The translations under genes were made by a program, and so were the position numbers. The notes below the pieces were generated by a model. It was not told the origin of the DNA. It was given only the letters and a program-made list of their open reading frames with translations, and ran no database searches. Of a stretch of DNA of 64,000 bases, positions 9,230-16,962 are shown in pieces. The DNA is from Halopseudomonas pelagia (GTDB taxonomy: Bacteria > Pseudomonadota > Gammaproteobacteria > Pseudomonadales > Pseudomonadaceae): assembly GCF_009497895.1 (NCBI RefSeq), contig NZ_CP033116.1:4030001-4094000 (forward strand), written 5' to 3'. Every line of letters begins with the position of its first letter. The first letter of the stretch is position 1.

Positions 9230-9442
9230 ATGAAAACCAACATAGGCACTACGGACAGAATCATTCGCGCCGCCGTAGGTCTGGCATTGATCGCCATGGT
9301 CTTTGTAGGCCCACAGATTGTCTGGGGTTGGATCGGCGTCGTACCACTCATAACCGCACTGGTCGGTATTTGCCCCGCCTACTCTTTGCTGGGTATAAAG
9401 ACCTGTAGAACCGGCCAGAGCTCGCACGGTATAAAACAGTAA
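9230..9442 (+). CDS. Small DUF2892 (YgaP-like) inner-membrane protein
   Basis: 70 residues from the ATG at 9230, chosen because CAGGAG sits just upstream; an in-frame ATG at 9194 lacks a ribosome site. The protein begins MKTNIGTTDRIIRAAVG and has two hydrophobic segments followed by GICPAYSLLGIKTC, the signature of DUF2892. In YgaP this region is the membrane anchor of a rhodanese; here it stands alone. Relatives are often induced with sulfur or redox stress genes, but the function is not established. The upstream palindrome suggests tight regulation. Confidence 0.85.
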   Translation: MKTNIGTTDRIIRAAVGLALIAMVFVGPQIVWGWIGVVPLITALVGICPAYSLLGIKTCRTGQSSHGIKQ

Positions 9443-9458
9443 AAGTGGCGACCTCTTT

Positions 9459-10118
9459 CTAAACCGGCCCGCTGCTCAGTGGGCGCGGTTGAAAGAACTT
9501 CGCCAACCAACTGAGCAACATGCCGTACAGCGGCACGAACAGCACCAGACTGATCACCAGTTTGATCAGATAATCCACCGTTGCGATTTCCACCCAGTTG
9601 GCCGCCATGAAAGGATCATCACTGCGCCAGAATGCCACCGAGAAAAACAGGTAGGTATCCAGCAGATTCCCCAGCACTGTCGAGGCCGCAGGGGCTATCC
9701 ACCACTGACGCATTTGCCGCAAGCGATCAAACACCTGCACATCCAGCAACTGCCCGAGCGCATAGGCAAGAAAGCTCGCCACCGCGATGCGAAACACGAA
9801 CAGGTTGAATTCACCCAGGGCCGCCAGACCACCGAAGCGCGCCTCGTGGAAGAGTACCGACACCACGTAGGACGCCACCAAAGCCGGGAACATGACCCGC
9901 GCAATCACCCGCCGTGCCGCGCCCTTGCCCATCAGCCGCACGGTAAGATCGGTGGCCAGAAAAATGAACGGGAAACTGAACGCACCCCAGGTCGTGTGCC
10001 AGCCAAACAAAGTGATCGGCAACTGCACCAGGTAGTTGCTGACGATAATGATAAGAATGTGAAACGCGATCAGGCCGGCTACTACAGAGCGGCTGACCGA
10101 AGAAGATATCAACGGCAT
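9459..10118 (-). CDS. yhhQ: 7-cyano-7-deazaguanine/preQ1 precursor transporter YhhQ
   Basis: 219 residues with about six membrane helices. It matches the VUT1/YhhQ family that imports queuosine precursors (preQ0/preQ1) for tRNA modification. Characteristic stretches are FPFIFLATDLTVRLMGK near residues 50-65 and the GNLLDTYLFFSVAFW motif near residue 150. The family assignment is supported by a probable preQ1-I riboswitch in the leader, whose 3' strand contains the ribosome binding site. Start at 10118 is fixed by the GGA Shine-Dalgarno six bases upstream. Confidence 0.93.
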   Translation of the reverse strand: MPLISSSVSRSVVAGLIAFHILIIIVSNYLVQLPITLFGWHTTWGAFSFPFIFLATDLTVRLMGKGAARRVIARVMFPALVASYVVSVLFHEARFGGLAALGEFNLFVFRIAVASFLAYALGQLLDVQVFDRLRQMRQWWIAPAASTVLGNLLDTYLFFSVAFWRSDDPFMAANWVEIATVDYLIKLVISLVLFVPLYGMLLSWLAKFFQPRPLSSGPV

Positions 10119-10124
10119 GTGATG

Positions 10125-10159
10125 TCCTTTTTAAGGTGAAATGGGGTTAGGGAACCCAT
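10125..10159 (-). ncRNA. Probable preQ1-I riboswitch of yhhQ
   Basis: On the minus strand AUGGG (10159-10155) pairs with CCCAU to form P1. The loop UUCCCUAAC ends in UAAC followed by CCC, as in the preQ1-I aptamer of Thermoanaerobacter. An A-rich tail UUCACCUUAAAAA leads to GGA, which can pair with UCC in the loop (P2 pseudoknot). That GGA is also the ribosome binding site of yhhQ, so ligand binding would block translation. The small size (35 nt), the A-rich L3 and the target gene all agree; it was found by eye, not with a covariance model. Confidence 0.75.
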
Positions 10160-10286
10160 TGGCGTAACCGGTATGGCTACGCGCGGCCGGCATTCTAGCG
10201 GTTTGTAGCGAAGAAAGGTACCTGAGCAGACCGGCGGATATCGGCAAGAGCATGGATAACCGCCTGGACTCGGGAAGGGCGACAGC

Positions 10287-11252
10287 TCAAAGCCCTAAAG
10301 CACCCCGGCGCAGCCAGCCATGCACAAACGCGAGTTTTTGCCGCGCGTGATCGGATAGCACGAAGGGGTAGATATCGGACAGGCCCATAGCGCGGTTGAC
10401 GTGATTCACACCCACGGTGAGCGTCGCGGCAATATGAATCAGCCGCTCGGCGTCAGGCTCCGAGTAGGGATCCCAGCCAGCGTCAGGTATCTGCGGTGAT
10501 GAGAGGCCTGTGGCCACAAAGCTGTCCGCGATGTCAGTCAGATGCAGCAGATGAGCGGCCGTCTCTGCCCAGTCCTCATGTGGGTGTGAGGAGGCGTAAC
10601 TGGTCAGGTAATGCTCTTTCCAGTTCTCCGGCGGACCGTTTGCATAGTGATGCTGCAGCGCCCCGGGGTAATCAATCATCACATCACCAAACATGCCTGC
10701 AAAGGCTTCAAGAAAGTCCTCGCGCAAACTTAACCGCCACCAGAGCATATGGGCGACCTCATGGCGCATATGGCCAATCATGGTGCGATAAGGCTCGTCC
10801 AACGCTTCACGGCGGGATGTCACCAACACGGGGTCGACTTCCGCCACACTGATGGTCACTACACCGCCGGCGTGCCCCATAGGCACCGGCGTTGCGCCCT
10901 CGGCGAGCAAATGAAATACCGGCCGCGCGCCCGGATCCTCTGGCCGAAACCAGTGCCAGCGCCCGAGATTATCCAGCGCCCAGCGTTTGGCTGCCTCGGT
11001 TTTCGCCCAGTTGGGTATGGCGTTGGGAATGGAGGTATCCGGCGCCAGACCGGTCATGCTGCACGACCGGCAAAACTCACCTTCAGCCGGCGCTATCCAG
11101 TTACAGCCGATAACATCCCGGTTTGCACAGAAGGGTGGCGTAGGTATGAAGGCCCGCGCCTGGGGATCGTAGGCAACAGGTATTCCCTGCGCTGTTGCAA
11201 GATTGTCGAACCAGAGGGAGCCGGCACCCACCGGATTGGAAAATACACGCAT
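10287..11252 (-). CDS. Putative zinc-binding metallopeptidase (COG4307-type)
   Basis: About 321 residues from ATG 11252; an ATG seven codons upstream is also possible. The gluzincin motif HEVAHMLWW is near residue 160, with downstream HPHEDWAETAAHLLHL, which likely supplies the third zinc ligand, as in the DUF2248/COG4307 peptidase-like family. Near the N-terminus CANRDVIGCNW and FCRSC give a zinc-ribbon-like cysteine set. Homologues usually begin with a CxxC pair, which is missing here (FSNPVGAGSLWFDN), so only the second half of the ribbon can bind metal. Cytoplasmic: no signal peptide. The biological substrate is unknown. Confidence 0.8.
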   Translation of the reverse strand: MRVFSNPVGAGSLWFDNLATAQGIPVAYDPQARAFIPTPPFCANRDVIGCNWIAPAEGEFCRSCSMTGLAPDTSIPNAIPNWAKTEAAKRWALDNLGRWHWFRPEDPGARPVFHLLAEGATPVPMGHAGGVVTISVAEVDPVLVTSRREALDEPYRTMIGHMRHEVAHMLWWRLSLREDFLEAFAGMFGDVMIDYPGALQHHYANGPPENWKEHYLTSYASSHPHEDWAETAAHLLHLTDIADSFVATGLSSPQIPDAGWDPYSEPDAERLIHIAATLTVGVNHVNRAMGLSDIYPFVLSDHARQKLAFVHGWLRRGALGL

Positions 11253-11446
11253 TAAGCAATATCCAGAAAACATGAGGGACCAGCATGGACCCCCACTCCG
11301 GCAGCTACAAGCTTATGGCCACAATCAATCGCCACTGTCCGACGGATCGCTGCAACTACCGCATCGCCAGCCTGGGAGTAGGCAGGTCGCCGCACCTCGG
11401 AACGCCTGTTATAGTCTGGACACAGACCCCTATGGCAGGCCGAGAA

Positions 11447-12625
11447 ATGTCACAAAGCATGGGATTGACCGAGCGCATTGAGCATATCCGCAAACTGTCC
11501 GCCCTGGACGCTGCCGAGGAACTGGTCCACCTGCCTGCGGATGACATCCAGTTTATTCTTTCGCGTTTGCCTGCCGACCAGGCTCTGCTGGTCGCCTCCC
11601 ACCTTGGCGAAGCAGCAGCACCGGGGGAAGCTGCCACTCGAGTGGTGCTTTCCGGAATGGAGGAGACCATCGGCGAATTGATGACGCCCGCAACAGCCAC
11701 CCTGCCGTCCAGCTATACCGTCGCCGAGGCCCTTACGTTCATGGTCAAGAGCGCTGACGTCTCCGAGATCAGCTACATTTTTATCACCGAGGCAGATCGC
11801 CTGGTCGGGCTGGTGGGCATGCGCGACCTGATTCTCGCCAAACCGTCCGAGGTTCTGGCCAGCATCATGGTGCTGGACCCCTTCGCTTTTCACCAGGACA
11901 CCTCGATCAAGAGCGCAGTCAGTGAAGTGCTGTACCGGCATTACCGCATATACCCGGTAGTGGATGATCAACACCGGATAGTGGGCGAGGTGCGTGGCTG
12001 GAAGCTGTATGAGCGCATCGTCTCGGAGCTTAGCGCCCAGGCCGGCTCACAATATGGTGTGGACAAGGAAGAGCAGATCAATACTCCGGTACTGACAGCC
12101 TTCCGCATGCGCCATCCGTGGCTGCAGGTAAACCTGATCACCGCCTTTGCTGCCGCCTTCGTTGTCGGCATGTTCGAGGGCACCATCGCGCAAATCGTCG
12201 CCCTCGCCGCCTTTCTGCCGGTACTCGCCGGCCAGAGCGGCAACACTGGCTGCCAGGCAATGGCGATTACCCTTCGCGGTATAACTCTGGGCAAAATTCA
12301 GGACTACCCGATCAGCCAACTGCTACGCAAGGAGATCCTGCTGGGTGCGCTCAATGGCGCCGCGGTGGGCGTTATTGCCGGAGCGGCAATGTTCGCTTAT
12401 GCCTTATTTACAGACTCCGCCAACCCGGCCATGCTCGGTTTCGTTATTTTTGTCGCGATGATCGGCGCCTGCATGACCAGCGGTATCTTCGGTGTCGCAA
12501 TACCATTGCTACTCAAACGCTTCGGCGCCGACCCCGCCACCGCCAGCAGCATATTCCTGACCACCTTTACCGACATTATTGGCATGGGCCTGATGCTGTT
12601 TCTGGCTACCTCGTTGGTGCTGTAA
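11447..12625 (+). CDS. mgtE: Magnesium transporter MgtE
   Basis: About 392 residues if started at ATG 11447; starts at 11432 (MAGREM) or further upstream are open. A short N-domain (EELVHLPADDIQFILSRLPA) is followed by a CBS pair (about residues 80-200) and a five-helix membrane domain with the selectivity-filter region GQSGNTGCQAMAITLRG. MgtE channels let Mg2+ in and close when the cytosolic CBS/N domains bind Mg2+. The N-domain is shorter than in the well-studied MgtE proteins. It is convergent with the C13 peptidase gene, with only five bases between the stop codons. Confidence 0.9.
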   Translation: MSQSMGLTERIEHIRKLSALDAAEELVHLPADDIQFILSRLPADQALLVASHLGEAAAPGEAATRVVLSGMEETIGELMTPATATLPSSYTVAEALTFMVKSADVSEISYIFITEADRLVGLVGMRDLILAKPSEVLASIMVLDPFAFHQDTSIKSAVSEVLYRHYRIYPVVDDQHRIVGEVRGWKLYERIVSELSAQAGSQYGVDKEEQINTPVLTAFRMRHPWLQVNLITAFAAAFVVGMFEGTIAQIVALAAFLPVLAGQSGNTGCQAMAITLRGITLGKIQDYPISQLLRKEILLGALNGAAVGVIAGAAMFAYALFTDSANPAMLGFVIFVAMIGACMTSGIFGVAIPLLLKRFGADPATASSIFLTTFTDIIGMGLMLFLATSLVL

Positions 12626-12630
12626 ACGCC

Positions 12631-14013
12631 TTACTGCTTGCTGAACGCGTCCTGCTCCAACCACTGCCGCAGGTTGTCCCCGAGATGGAATTGGGGGTAG
12701 GACCAGCTTTCTTCGTCCATCCCGATCTCTTCCTCCCAGGTGCGTATCTGCTCGGTGATCTGCTCGAACATAGCATCGGGTTCTGTCAGTGACAGGCCCA
12801 CGCTCTGATACAGCGCCTTGCTGAACCAGGTCATTTCCGAGTCATCACCACAGCCAAAGGACGTGCGATCCGCACGGGCGGAGGTCAGGATCAGGGTGTC
12901 ACTGTCCGCCAATTCGTCAAGCCACTGACCGGAATAACACGCAGAAACCACCAGCACTTTTCGACGCGCGCTCAGCGGTTCGAGCATTTTCGCAAAGACC
13001 TGGGGTGACAGGTTGGGCAGTTCTACCCCTGGCTGGCTCAGCAACAGATCGCCGTCTTCACCGCCATGGCTGACCAGGTGCACCACCAGCAGGTCTTCCT
13101 CCGGATTCATTTGCTCGTCCAGTGCCTTGAGCGCTGTGGCGATGGAAGGGCGAGTAGCCAGCGGCAAGGTCTCGTAATCCCGGTGGTTGAGCAGCATGAT
13201 CGCGCGACGCTCCAGATCAAACTGCGACTGCAGGCCCGCTCTGGCTACCTCGATGTCTCGCATGAAAACCGATTCCGTACCGTCCCCGCCTACCGCGAGA
13301 AAATATACGTCCGTCACACCAGGGCGCTCCGCCTCCAGGCTCTCGATCTGCCTGCTCAGGCGCTCACGATCCTCAACCAGAATTTGCTCGGTGAGGGGCG
13401 CAGGCCGGGCTGAGGGCTCCTGCTGCGCAGAATCATTACCCTCGACAAGCATGCCTTCTTCCCAGGTTCCGCTCAGGCTTTCCATACCCGCTGGGGCGTT
13501 GGTCGGGGTGTAGGTACCCTCACCGTGGTATTGCCAGTCGAGAAACTCCCCCTTATAGGTGCCGTATTCGGTTATGTGCTCACCCCGTACCGGCAAGTCC
13601 TCGGCAAATTCGGCCACATAGACGCTATCACCCACTTCATAGCGGCCAGGACCATGGAACTTGCCCTTCACAAAGGCACCTTCATAGCGGGTGCCGTCAT
13701 TGTCCAGCACGCCCTGCCCCGACATCAGGCCCTTCTGGAACTCGCCCTCGTAACGCCAACCCATCGCCGACTCCAGCACACCCTGACCGTGCCAGTAACC
13801 CTCATGGAATTGGCCGCGATAAATCATGCCGCTGGCAAATTGCTGAACGCCGTCACCCTGAAAAAGGCCGTCGCGAATCTCCCCGGAATAGGTACTGCCA
13901 TCCGGCAGCCGCGCATCCGGCGCCAACATCTCTGCGGGGTTGCAGGCAGCAAGCAGCAGAACGGCAGTCAATGACAGGGTGAATCGCAGGGGCCGCAGAA
14001 GAGTAAGCGTCAT
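12631..14013 (-). CDS. MORN-repeat lipoprotein with C13 (legumain/caspase-like) peptidase domain
   Basis: 460 residues. A lipobox LLAAC (Cys24) after a hydrophobic signal marks a lipoprotein. Residues ~40-175 hold about five MORN repeats (for example YSGEIRDGLFQGDG, YRGQFHEGYWHGQG, YEGEFQKGLMSGQG, YEGAFVKGKFHGPG, YKGEFLDWQYHGEG). Residues ~210-440 are a C13-family cysteine peptidase domain with catalytic His316 in VVHLVSHGG and Cys359 in VVSACYSG, spaced 43 residues apart as in clan CD. Clan CD enzymes cleave after Asn/Asp or mediate GPI transamidation in eukaryotes; the role of the bacterial members is unknown. MORN repeats could bind lipid or cell wall. The stop nearly abuts that of mgtE; the gene edge faces the cassette island. 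Confidence 0.88.
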   Translation of the reverse strand: MTLTLLRPLRFTLSLTAVLLLAACNPAEMLAPDARLPDGSTYSGEIRDGLFQGDGVQQFASGMIYRGQFHEGYWHGQGVLESAMGWRYEGEFQKGLMSGQGVLDNDGTRYEGAFVKGKFHGPGRYEVGDSVYVAEFAEDLPVRGEHITEYGTYKGEFLDWQYHGEGTYTPTNAPAGMESLSGTWEEGMLVEGNDSAQQEPSARPAPLTEQILVEDRERLSRQIESLEAERPGVTDVYFLAVGGDGTESVFMRDIEVARAGLQSQFDLERRAIMLLNHRDYETLPLATRPSIATALKALDEQMNPEEDLLVVHLVSHGGEDGDLLLSQPGVELPNLSPQVFAKMLEPLSARRKVLVVSACYSGQWLDELADSDTLILTSARADRTSFGCGDDSEMTWFSKALYQSVGLSLTEPDAMFEQITEQIRTWEEEIGMDEESWSYPQFHLGDNLRQWLEQDAFSKQ

Positions 14014-14046
14014 ATCTTGATCTTGATCGGGGTTGGTGCAGGGAGG

Positions 14047-14127
14047 TTAGCGGGTATGGCGTTCTGGGACCAGTGGGTACACCTCCCGAATGAATTCACC
14101 AGGATGCGACGGATTATGCATAGTCAT
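14047..14127 (-). pseudogene. higA: higA antitoxin fragment (N-terminus only)
   Basis: A 26-codon frame beginning MTMHNPSHPGEFIREVY, the conserved start of HigA-type XRE antitoxins (MxMHNPPHPGE). After residue ~17 the sequence no longer resembles HigA and a stop follows. The ATG overlaps the stop of the higB fragment (TAATG), the usual higB-higA arrangement. This is a decayed toxin-antitoxin module at the far end of the cassette array. Confidence 0.7.
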
Positions 14128-14197
14128 TAGCGATAATCCTCATAATCAAGAATGTAGGCGTTGGCGTCCTGAAATTCGAACGTCATACGCCAATCCC
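14128..14197 (-). pseudogene. higB: higB toxin fragment (C-terminus only)
   Basis: The last ~22 codons read RDWRMTFEFQDANAYILDYE then DYR, which matches the C-terminal strand of HigB/RelE-family toxins (NWRLTFxF...DYxDYH). Nothing upstream of RDW resembles HigB; instead the sequence runs into the 3' end of a LysE gene and a partial attC R box (GCCTAAC). The toxin is certainly non-functional. Confidence 0.65.
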
Positions 14198-14205
14198 GCC
14201 CTTGG

Positions 14206-14835
14206 TTAGGCACTAGCACGTTTGCTGCTTGCGAGCAGACCAGCAGCAACAAGAAACACGCCGCCGGTGATTCGATTGAAGAGCTTGGCGCGACGTGGTT
14301 GTTGGAGCCAGATTTTGGCTTTGGATGCCGAAAGCGCGTAGATGGTGAGCCACAACAACTCGAAAAATATGAATGTGACGCCGAGCAATAGAAACTGCGG
14401 GAGGTGAGGTTCACTCGGGATGATGAATTGCGGAAAGAGCGCGCCAAAAAAGAGCAGTGCCTTTGGATTGCTCGCTCCAACTAGGAAACCTTGAGTGAAG
14501 AGGCGTCTTCCTGTTGATGACTCAACGGCGCCAGAGACTGCAATTTCACTGGTAGAAGAAATGATGGAAGAAATACCGAGGTATGCGAGATAGGCCGCGC
14601 CCAACCACTTGAGTGCAGTGAACAGAATGTCCGACGCCGCAAGGGCTGCGCCCAAACCAAGTGCCGAGAGCGCCATGATGCAAACGATGGCGGTTGTACT
14701 GCCAAGCGAAGCAATTAGCGCTTTGCGCGCGCCGAGATTGACTGAAGTGGAAACGCACATCAGCACGCTCGGCCCGGGAGTGACCGTGAGAACCAGGACC
14801 GCCGCGACATAGAGCAGCCAAGTGGAGAAGGTCAT
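14206..14835 (-). CDS. LysE/RhtB-family amino-acid exporter (cassette 6)
   Basis: 209 residues with about six membrane helices. The N-terminal motif VTPGPSVLMCVSTSVNLGARK and the middle motif FLVGASNPKALLFFGALFPQFI define the LysE/RhtB export family, which pumps amino acids or homoserine-lactone-like compounds out of the cell. A good ribosome site (AAGGAAAT) precedes the ATG. Its stop codon TAG is followed after one base by GCCTAAC, an attC R box, but the rest of the attC is replaced by higB remnant. A second LysE-type gene of the same array lies at 17.8-18.4 kb; the two proteins are related but clearly diverged. Confidence 0.9.
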   Translation of the reverse strand: MTFSTWLLYVAAVLVLTVTPGPSVLMCVSTSVNLGARKALIASLGSTTAIVCIMALSALGLGAALAASDILFTALKWLGAAYLAYLGISSIISSTSEIAVSGAVESSTGRRLFTQGFLVGASNPKALLFFGALFPQFIIPSEPHLPQFLLLGVTFIFFELLWLTIYALSASKAKIWLQQPRRAKLFNRITGGVFLVAAGLLASSKRASA

Positions 14836-14867
14836 AGAAGATATTTCCTTGGTGGCAGTTGAATTGC

Positions 14868-14946
14868 GCCTTCACGTAAAGCGCACCGATGCCTTTGGCG
14901 TAGCGAAACGGAGACAAGGGCATCGGTGTGACGCGCTTGGTTAGCT
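14868..14946 (-). other. Degenerate attC site (after ParE cassette)
   Basis: Minus-strand R box AGCTAAC, which includes the stop codon of parE, is followed by CAAGCGC and a 10-bp perfect inner inverted repeat (CACCGATGCC / GGCATCGGTG). The distal R' box is poor (GTGAAGGC instead of GTTRRRY). The 79-bp span is close to the 76 bp of the two best attC sites. Confidence 0.55.
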
Positions 14947-15243
14947 GCCTCCCAGCATGAACGCACGAAGCTGCCGCTCCTCTCGCATGACGTAGAGGAC
15001 AAAAACCCGCTTTTCATCCTCACGATAAAAAATGCGGCAAGGTGGAACCACTATCTCTCTGTATACGGAATTAGGGAGTTCTGGAGGAATCCGTCCGGAC
15101 TGGGGAAAATCTTCCAAGCGCTCGATCTTTTCGAAAACGTCCTGAACCAGATGACTTGCGGCGGCAGGATTATCCAGAGCAATGTACTCGGCGATGGCAT
15201 CCAGCTCTTGAAGTGCGGGCTCCGTCCAGATTACTTCAGCCAT
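14941..15243 (-). CDS. parE: RelE/ParE-family toxin (cassette 5)
   Basis: 100 residues, starting MAEVIWTEPALQELDAIAEY and containing RIPPELPNSVYREIVVPPC then RIFYRED, the core of ParE/RelE toxins. ParE proteins poison gyrase; RelE relatives cut mRNA at the ribosome. The sequence pattern favours ParE. It overlaps the antitoxin gene by 13 bp, the usual coupled arrangement. The stop TAA forms part of the attC R box, so the gene fills its cassette to the end. Confidence 0.88.
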   Translation of the reverse strand: MAEVIWTEPALQELDAIAEYIALDNPAAASHLVQDVFEKIERLEDFPQSGRIPPELPNSVYREIVVPPCRIFYREDEKRVFVLYVMREERQLRAFMLGGS

Positions 15244-15488
15244 TTACTCATTTTCTCCCTGGCCTCACTCCGGCTGTACGTTCTTCCCTCAAGTACAGCA
15301 CGCTCTCCCCGTGAGAGCCCCTCAAGCAGCTCAAGTCGACGCTGCATGAACTCGTAATCCTGCACATCAACAAGGTATGCGGATGGCTGACCATGTTCCG
15401 TAATCAGTACCGGCTCCTTGGACAAGTGCAGGTCTGCCAGAATCTTTGTGGCCTGGCGCTTGAGGTTCGTAACAAGCTCAACTTTCAT
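15231..15488 (-). CDS. Phd/YefM-family antitoxin (cassette 5)
   Basis: 85 residues from ATG 15488, chosen over an upstream in-frame start because GGGTGA precedes it and MKVELVTNLKRQATKILADL is the family's N-terminus. The DNA-binding N-terminal half is followed by a toxin-binding tail (LLEGLSRGERAVLEGRTYSR). Translated first and overlapping the toxin. An internal promoter with an imperfect palindrome over the -10 lies immediately upstream, consistent with autorepression. Toxin-antitoxin cassettes with their own promoters are typical of large chromosomal integrons. Confidence 0.88.
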   Translation of the reverse strand: MKVELVTNLKRQATKILADLHLSKEPVLITEHGQPSAYLVDVQDYEFMQRRLELLEGLSRGERAVLEGRTYSRSEAREKMSKWLK

Positions 15489-15512
15489 GGGTTCACCCGG
15501 AATCAAACTATT

Positions 15513-15547
15513 AGTGCCACTATAGTAGCACTCCGCGAGAGTAGCAA
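15513..15547 (-). promoter_or_regulatory. Toxin-antitoxin cassette promoter and operator
   Basis: Minus strand: -35 TTGCTA (15547-15542), 17-bp spacer, -10 TATAGT (15524-15519). The palindrome AGTGCcACTATAGTaGCACT (15532-15513) covers the -10, a likely antitoxin binding site. Confidence 0.65.
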
Positions 15548-15551
15548 TCTC

Positions 15552-15627
15552 AGCTAACATTTGGTTAAGGGGCGGGCTTTAGCCCGTGCGAGTGAGCGAA
15601 GCGAACGGCTTGAGCCATTTGTTAGGT
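15552..15627 (-). other. attC site (after HSDR_N-like cassette)
   Basis: 76 bp. Minus strand: R'' ACCTAAC, L'' GGCTCAAG with an extra base, inner hairpin CGGGCTAAAGCCCG, L' CTTAACC, R' GTTAGCT. The arm pairing is imperfect in the way attC sites are. It is closely similar to the site at 16516-16591 (roughly 60 of 72 aligned bases by eye), as expected for one species-specific attC family. Confidence 0.82.
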
Positions 15628-15669
15628 GGCGAACTGGACATATTGATCGGCAGCTTTATGAAGAGTGCA

Positions 15670-16492
15670 TTAGCTAGTTTCTTCAGTAGTAGAGAATTTT
15701 GCTAGGTAGTAGTTTGTCAGCGCCTCTTTGGACGCTCGCGCATAAAGCTCGCCAAAACATGAAGAAAGCAACTCTCTTTCGCATGAAAATATCGGTGAGA
15801 GCTGATCAATTCTTCCTCGTGAAATGTGAAACAGTTGAACTGTTTTACTATCGGTTATCAAGAAAAAATCGCACTGAGTCCAAAGGCAATAGCTTTTCGC
15901 TTGGTTGTGTGCATTTAGAAGTTCTTGTTGCTTAAGTAGACGCCCTTCTTTTTTTGCCTCAACTGTTAATAATGGTTGATTTTTTAATGAGTCGTCACTG
16001 TTGTTGAACAAAGCGAAGTCTATGACAAGAGTTGTATTTCGTGAGCCATGAGCTGCAGGAACGGGCATGCCATCGTACCTATCGTCCTCCGCATAACCAA
16101 GGCGCGTTAGCAATGGGATGATGAACTTTGTTTCAACTTCTTTTTTCTGTTCGGAGCTTTAGTTCTGAAACCCTATCAAACCAGCCATCAGCATTCCATG
16201 TTGATAACGCAGATGGCGTTGGTTGCTCTGGAAGTGTATTACAGGACAAATATATCCAGTCCTGGTGAGATATTTCCCAGCGCTCTCCGAACCTAACAAT
16301 TGGAGGATTGATTGATAGTCCTTGACAAGTTAGCAATTCTGTAATTTTTGCAGTGTTAGTGTCTGATCTTTTTTCAATGCTAAACTTAGTCAGCAAGGTG
16401 CGCAATTTTAGACGTTTTGATCCTGTAGATGACTTCCCTACATCGCATCTAATCGATCTGGCAATATTTTCATCTGATTGTGTTAAAGACAT
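15670..16492 (-). pseudogene. Restriction-like protein with HSDR_N-type domain, frameshifted (cassette 4)
   Basis: Two abutting frames encode one protein of about 273 residues. The first (from ATG 16492, MSLTQSDENIARSIRCDVGK) ends SELKLRTEKRS; the second continues KEVETKFIIPLLTRLGYAED and then VIDFALF and LLTVEAKKEG, the nuclease-core pattern (D...ExK) of type I restriction R-subunit N-terminal domains. The break lies in a run of six A at about 16141-16148, and the 823-nt length fits one extra base. Stand-alone HSDR_N proteins are common in cassettes and defence loci; activity is not established. It may be a true mutation, a sequencing artefact, or expressed by slippage at the A run. AT-rich composition. 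Confidence 0.7.
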
Positions 16493-16515
16493 ACGCAGTC
16501 TCAATTAGAGGTGAC

Positions 16516-16591
16516 ATTTAACATTTGGTTAAGAGGCGGGCTTTAGCCCGTCCCAGTGAGCGGAGCGAGCGATTTGAACCATTTGTTACAT
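16516..16591 (-). other. attC site (after LysE cassette 3)
   Basis: 76 bp. Minus strand: R'' ATGTAAC, L'' GGTTCAAA with an extra base, inner hairpin CGGGCTAAAGCCCG, L' CTTAACC, R' GTTAAAT, which fits GTTRRRY exactly. The TAA of R'' is the original stop codon of the interrupted lysE gene. Confidence 0.85.
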
Positions 16592-16674
16592 CTTGTTTTC
16601 AGATAATCCCAGGGGTTCTACCCCGTTACTGCGGACACTTTTGAAAAAAGGCACAATGTGCCAAAGGAGTGTTC

Positions 16675-16962
16675 ATGTCCAAACGCAGAAGATACAGCCC
16701 CGAATTCAAGCGCGAAGCCATCGCGCTATCTCGCCAGCCAGGTGCCAATTGCCGCCAGGTGGCCTTAGAGATTGGAATTAATCCCAACCTGTTGTCCCGG
16801 TGGGCGCGTGAAGCCGAAGAATTGCCAAGCAAGGCCTTCAAGGGCTCGGGAACGCCGCGTGACGAAGAGCTTGCCCACTTGAAGCGGGAACTGGCACGGG
16901 TAAAAAAGGAACGTGATTTTTTGCGCGAAGCGGCAGTGTTCTTTGCAAAGGAGTCGTCCTGA
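16675..16962 (+). CDS. IS3-family transposase OrfA
   Basis: 95 residues from ATG 16675, which has AAAGGAG upstream. The helix-turn-helix region [20 protein letters not shown] and the C-terminal leucine-zipper-like [20 protein letters not shown] are typical of IS3 OrfA proteins, which bind the IS ends. It ends KESS just before the OrfB frame opens in the -1 phase. Confidence 0.92.
   Translation: MSKRRRYSPEFKREAIALSRQPGANCRQVALEIGINPNLLSRWAREAEELPSKAFKGSGTPRDEELAHLKRELARVKKERDFLREAAVFFAKESS

Noticed and set aside
14030..14060. Extra attC R box (CGCTAAC) beyond the higA fragment
   Set aside because: A lone box without partner L boxes or a stem.
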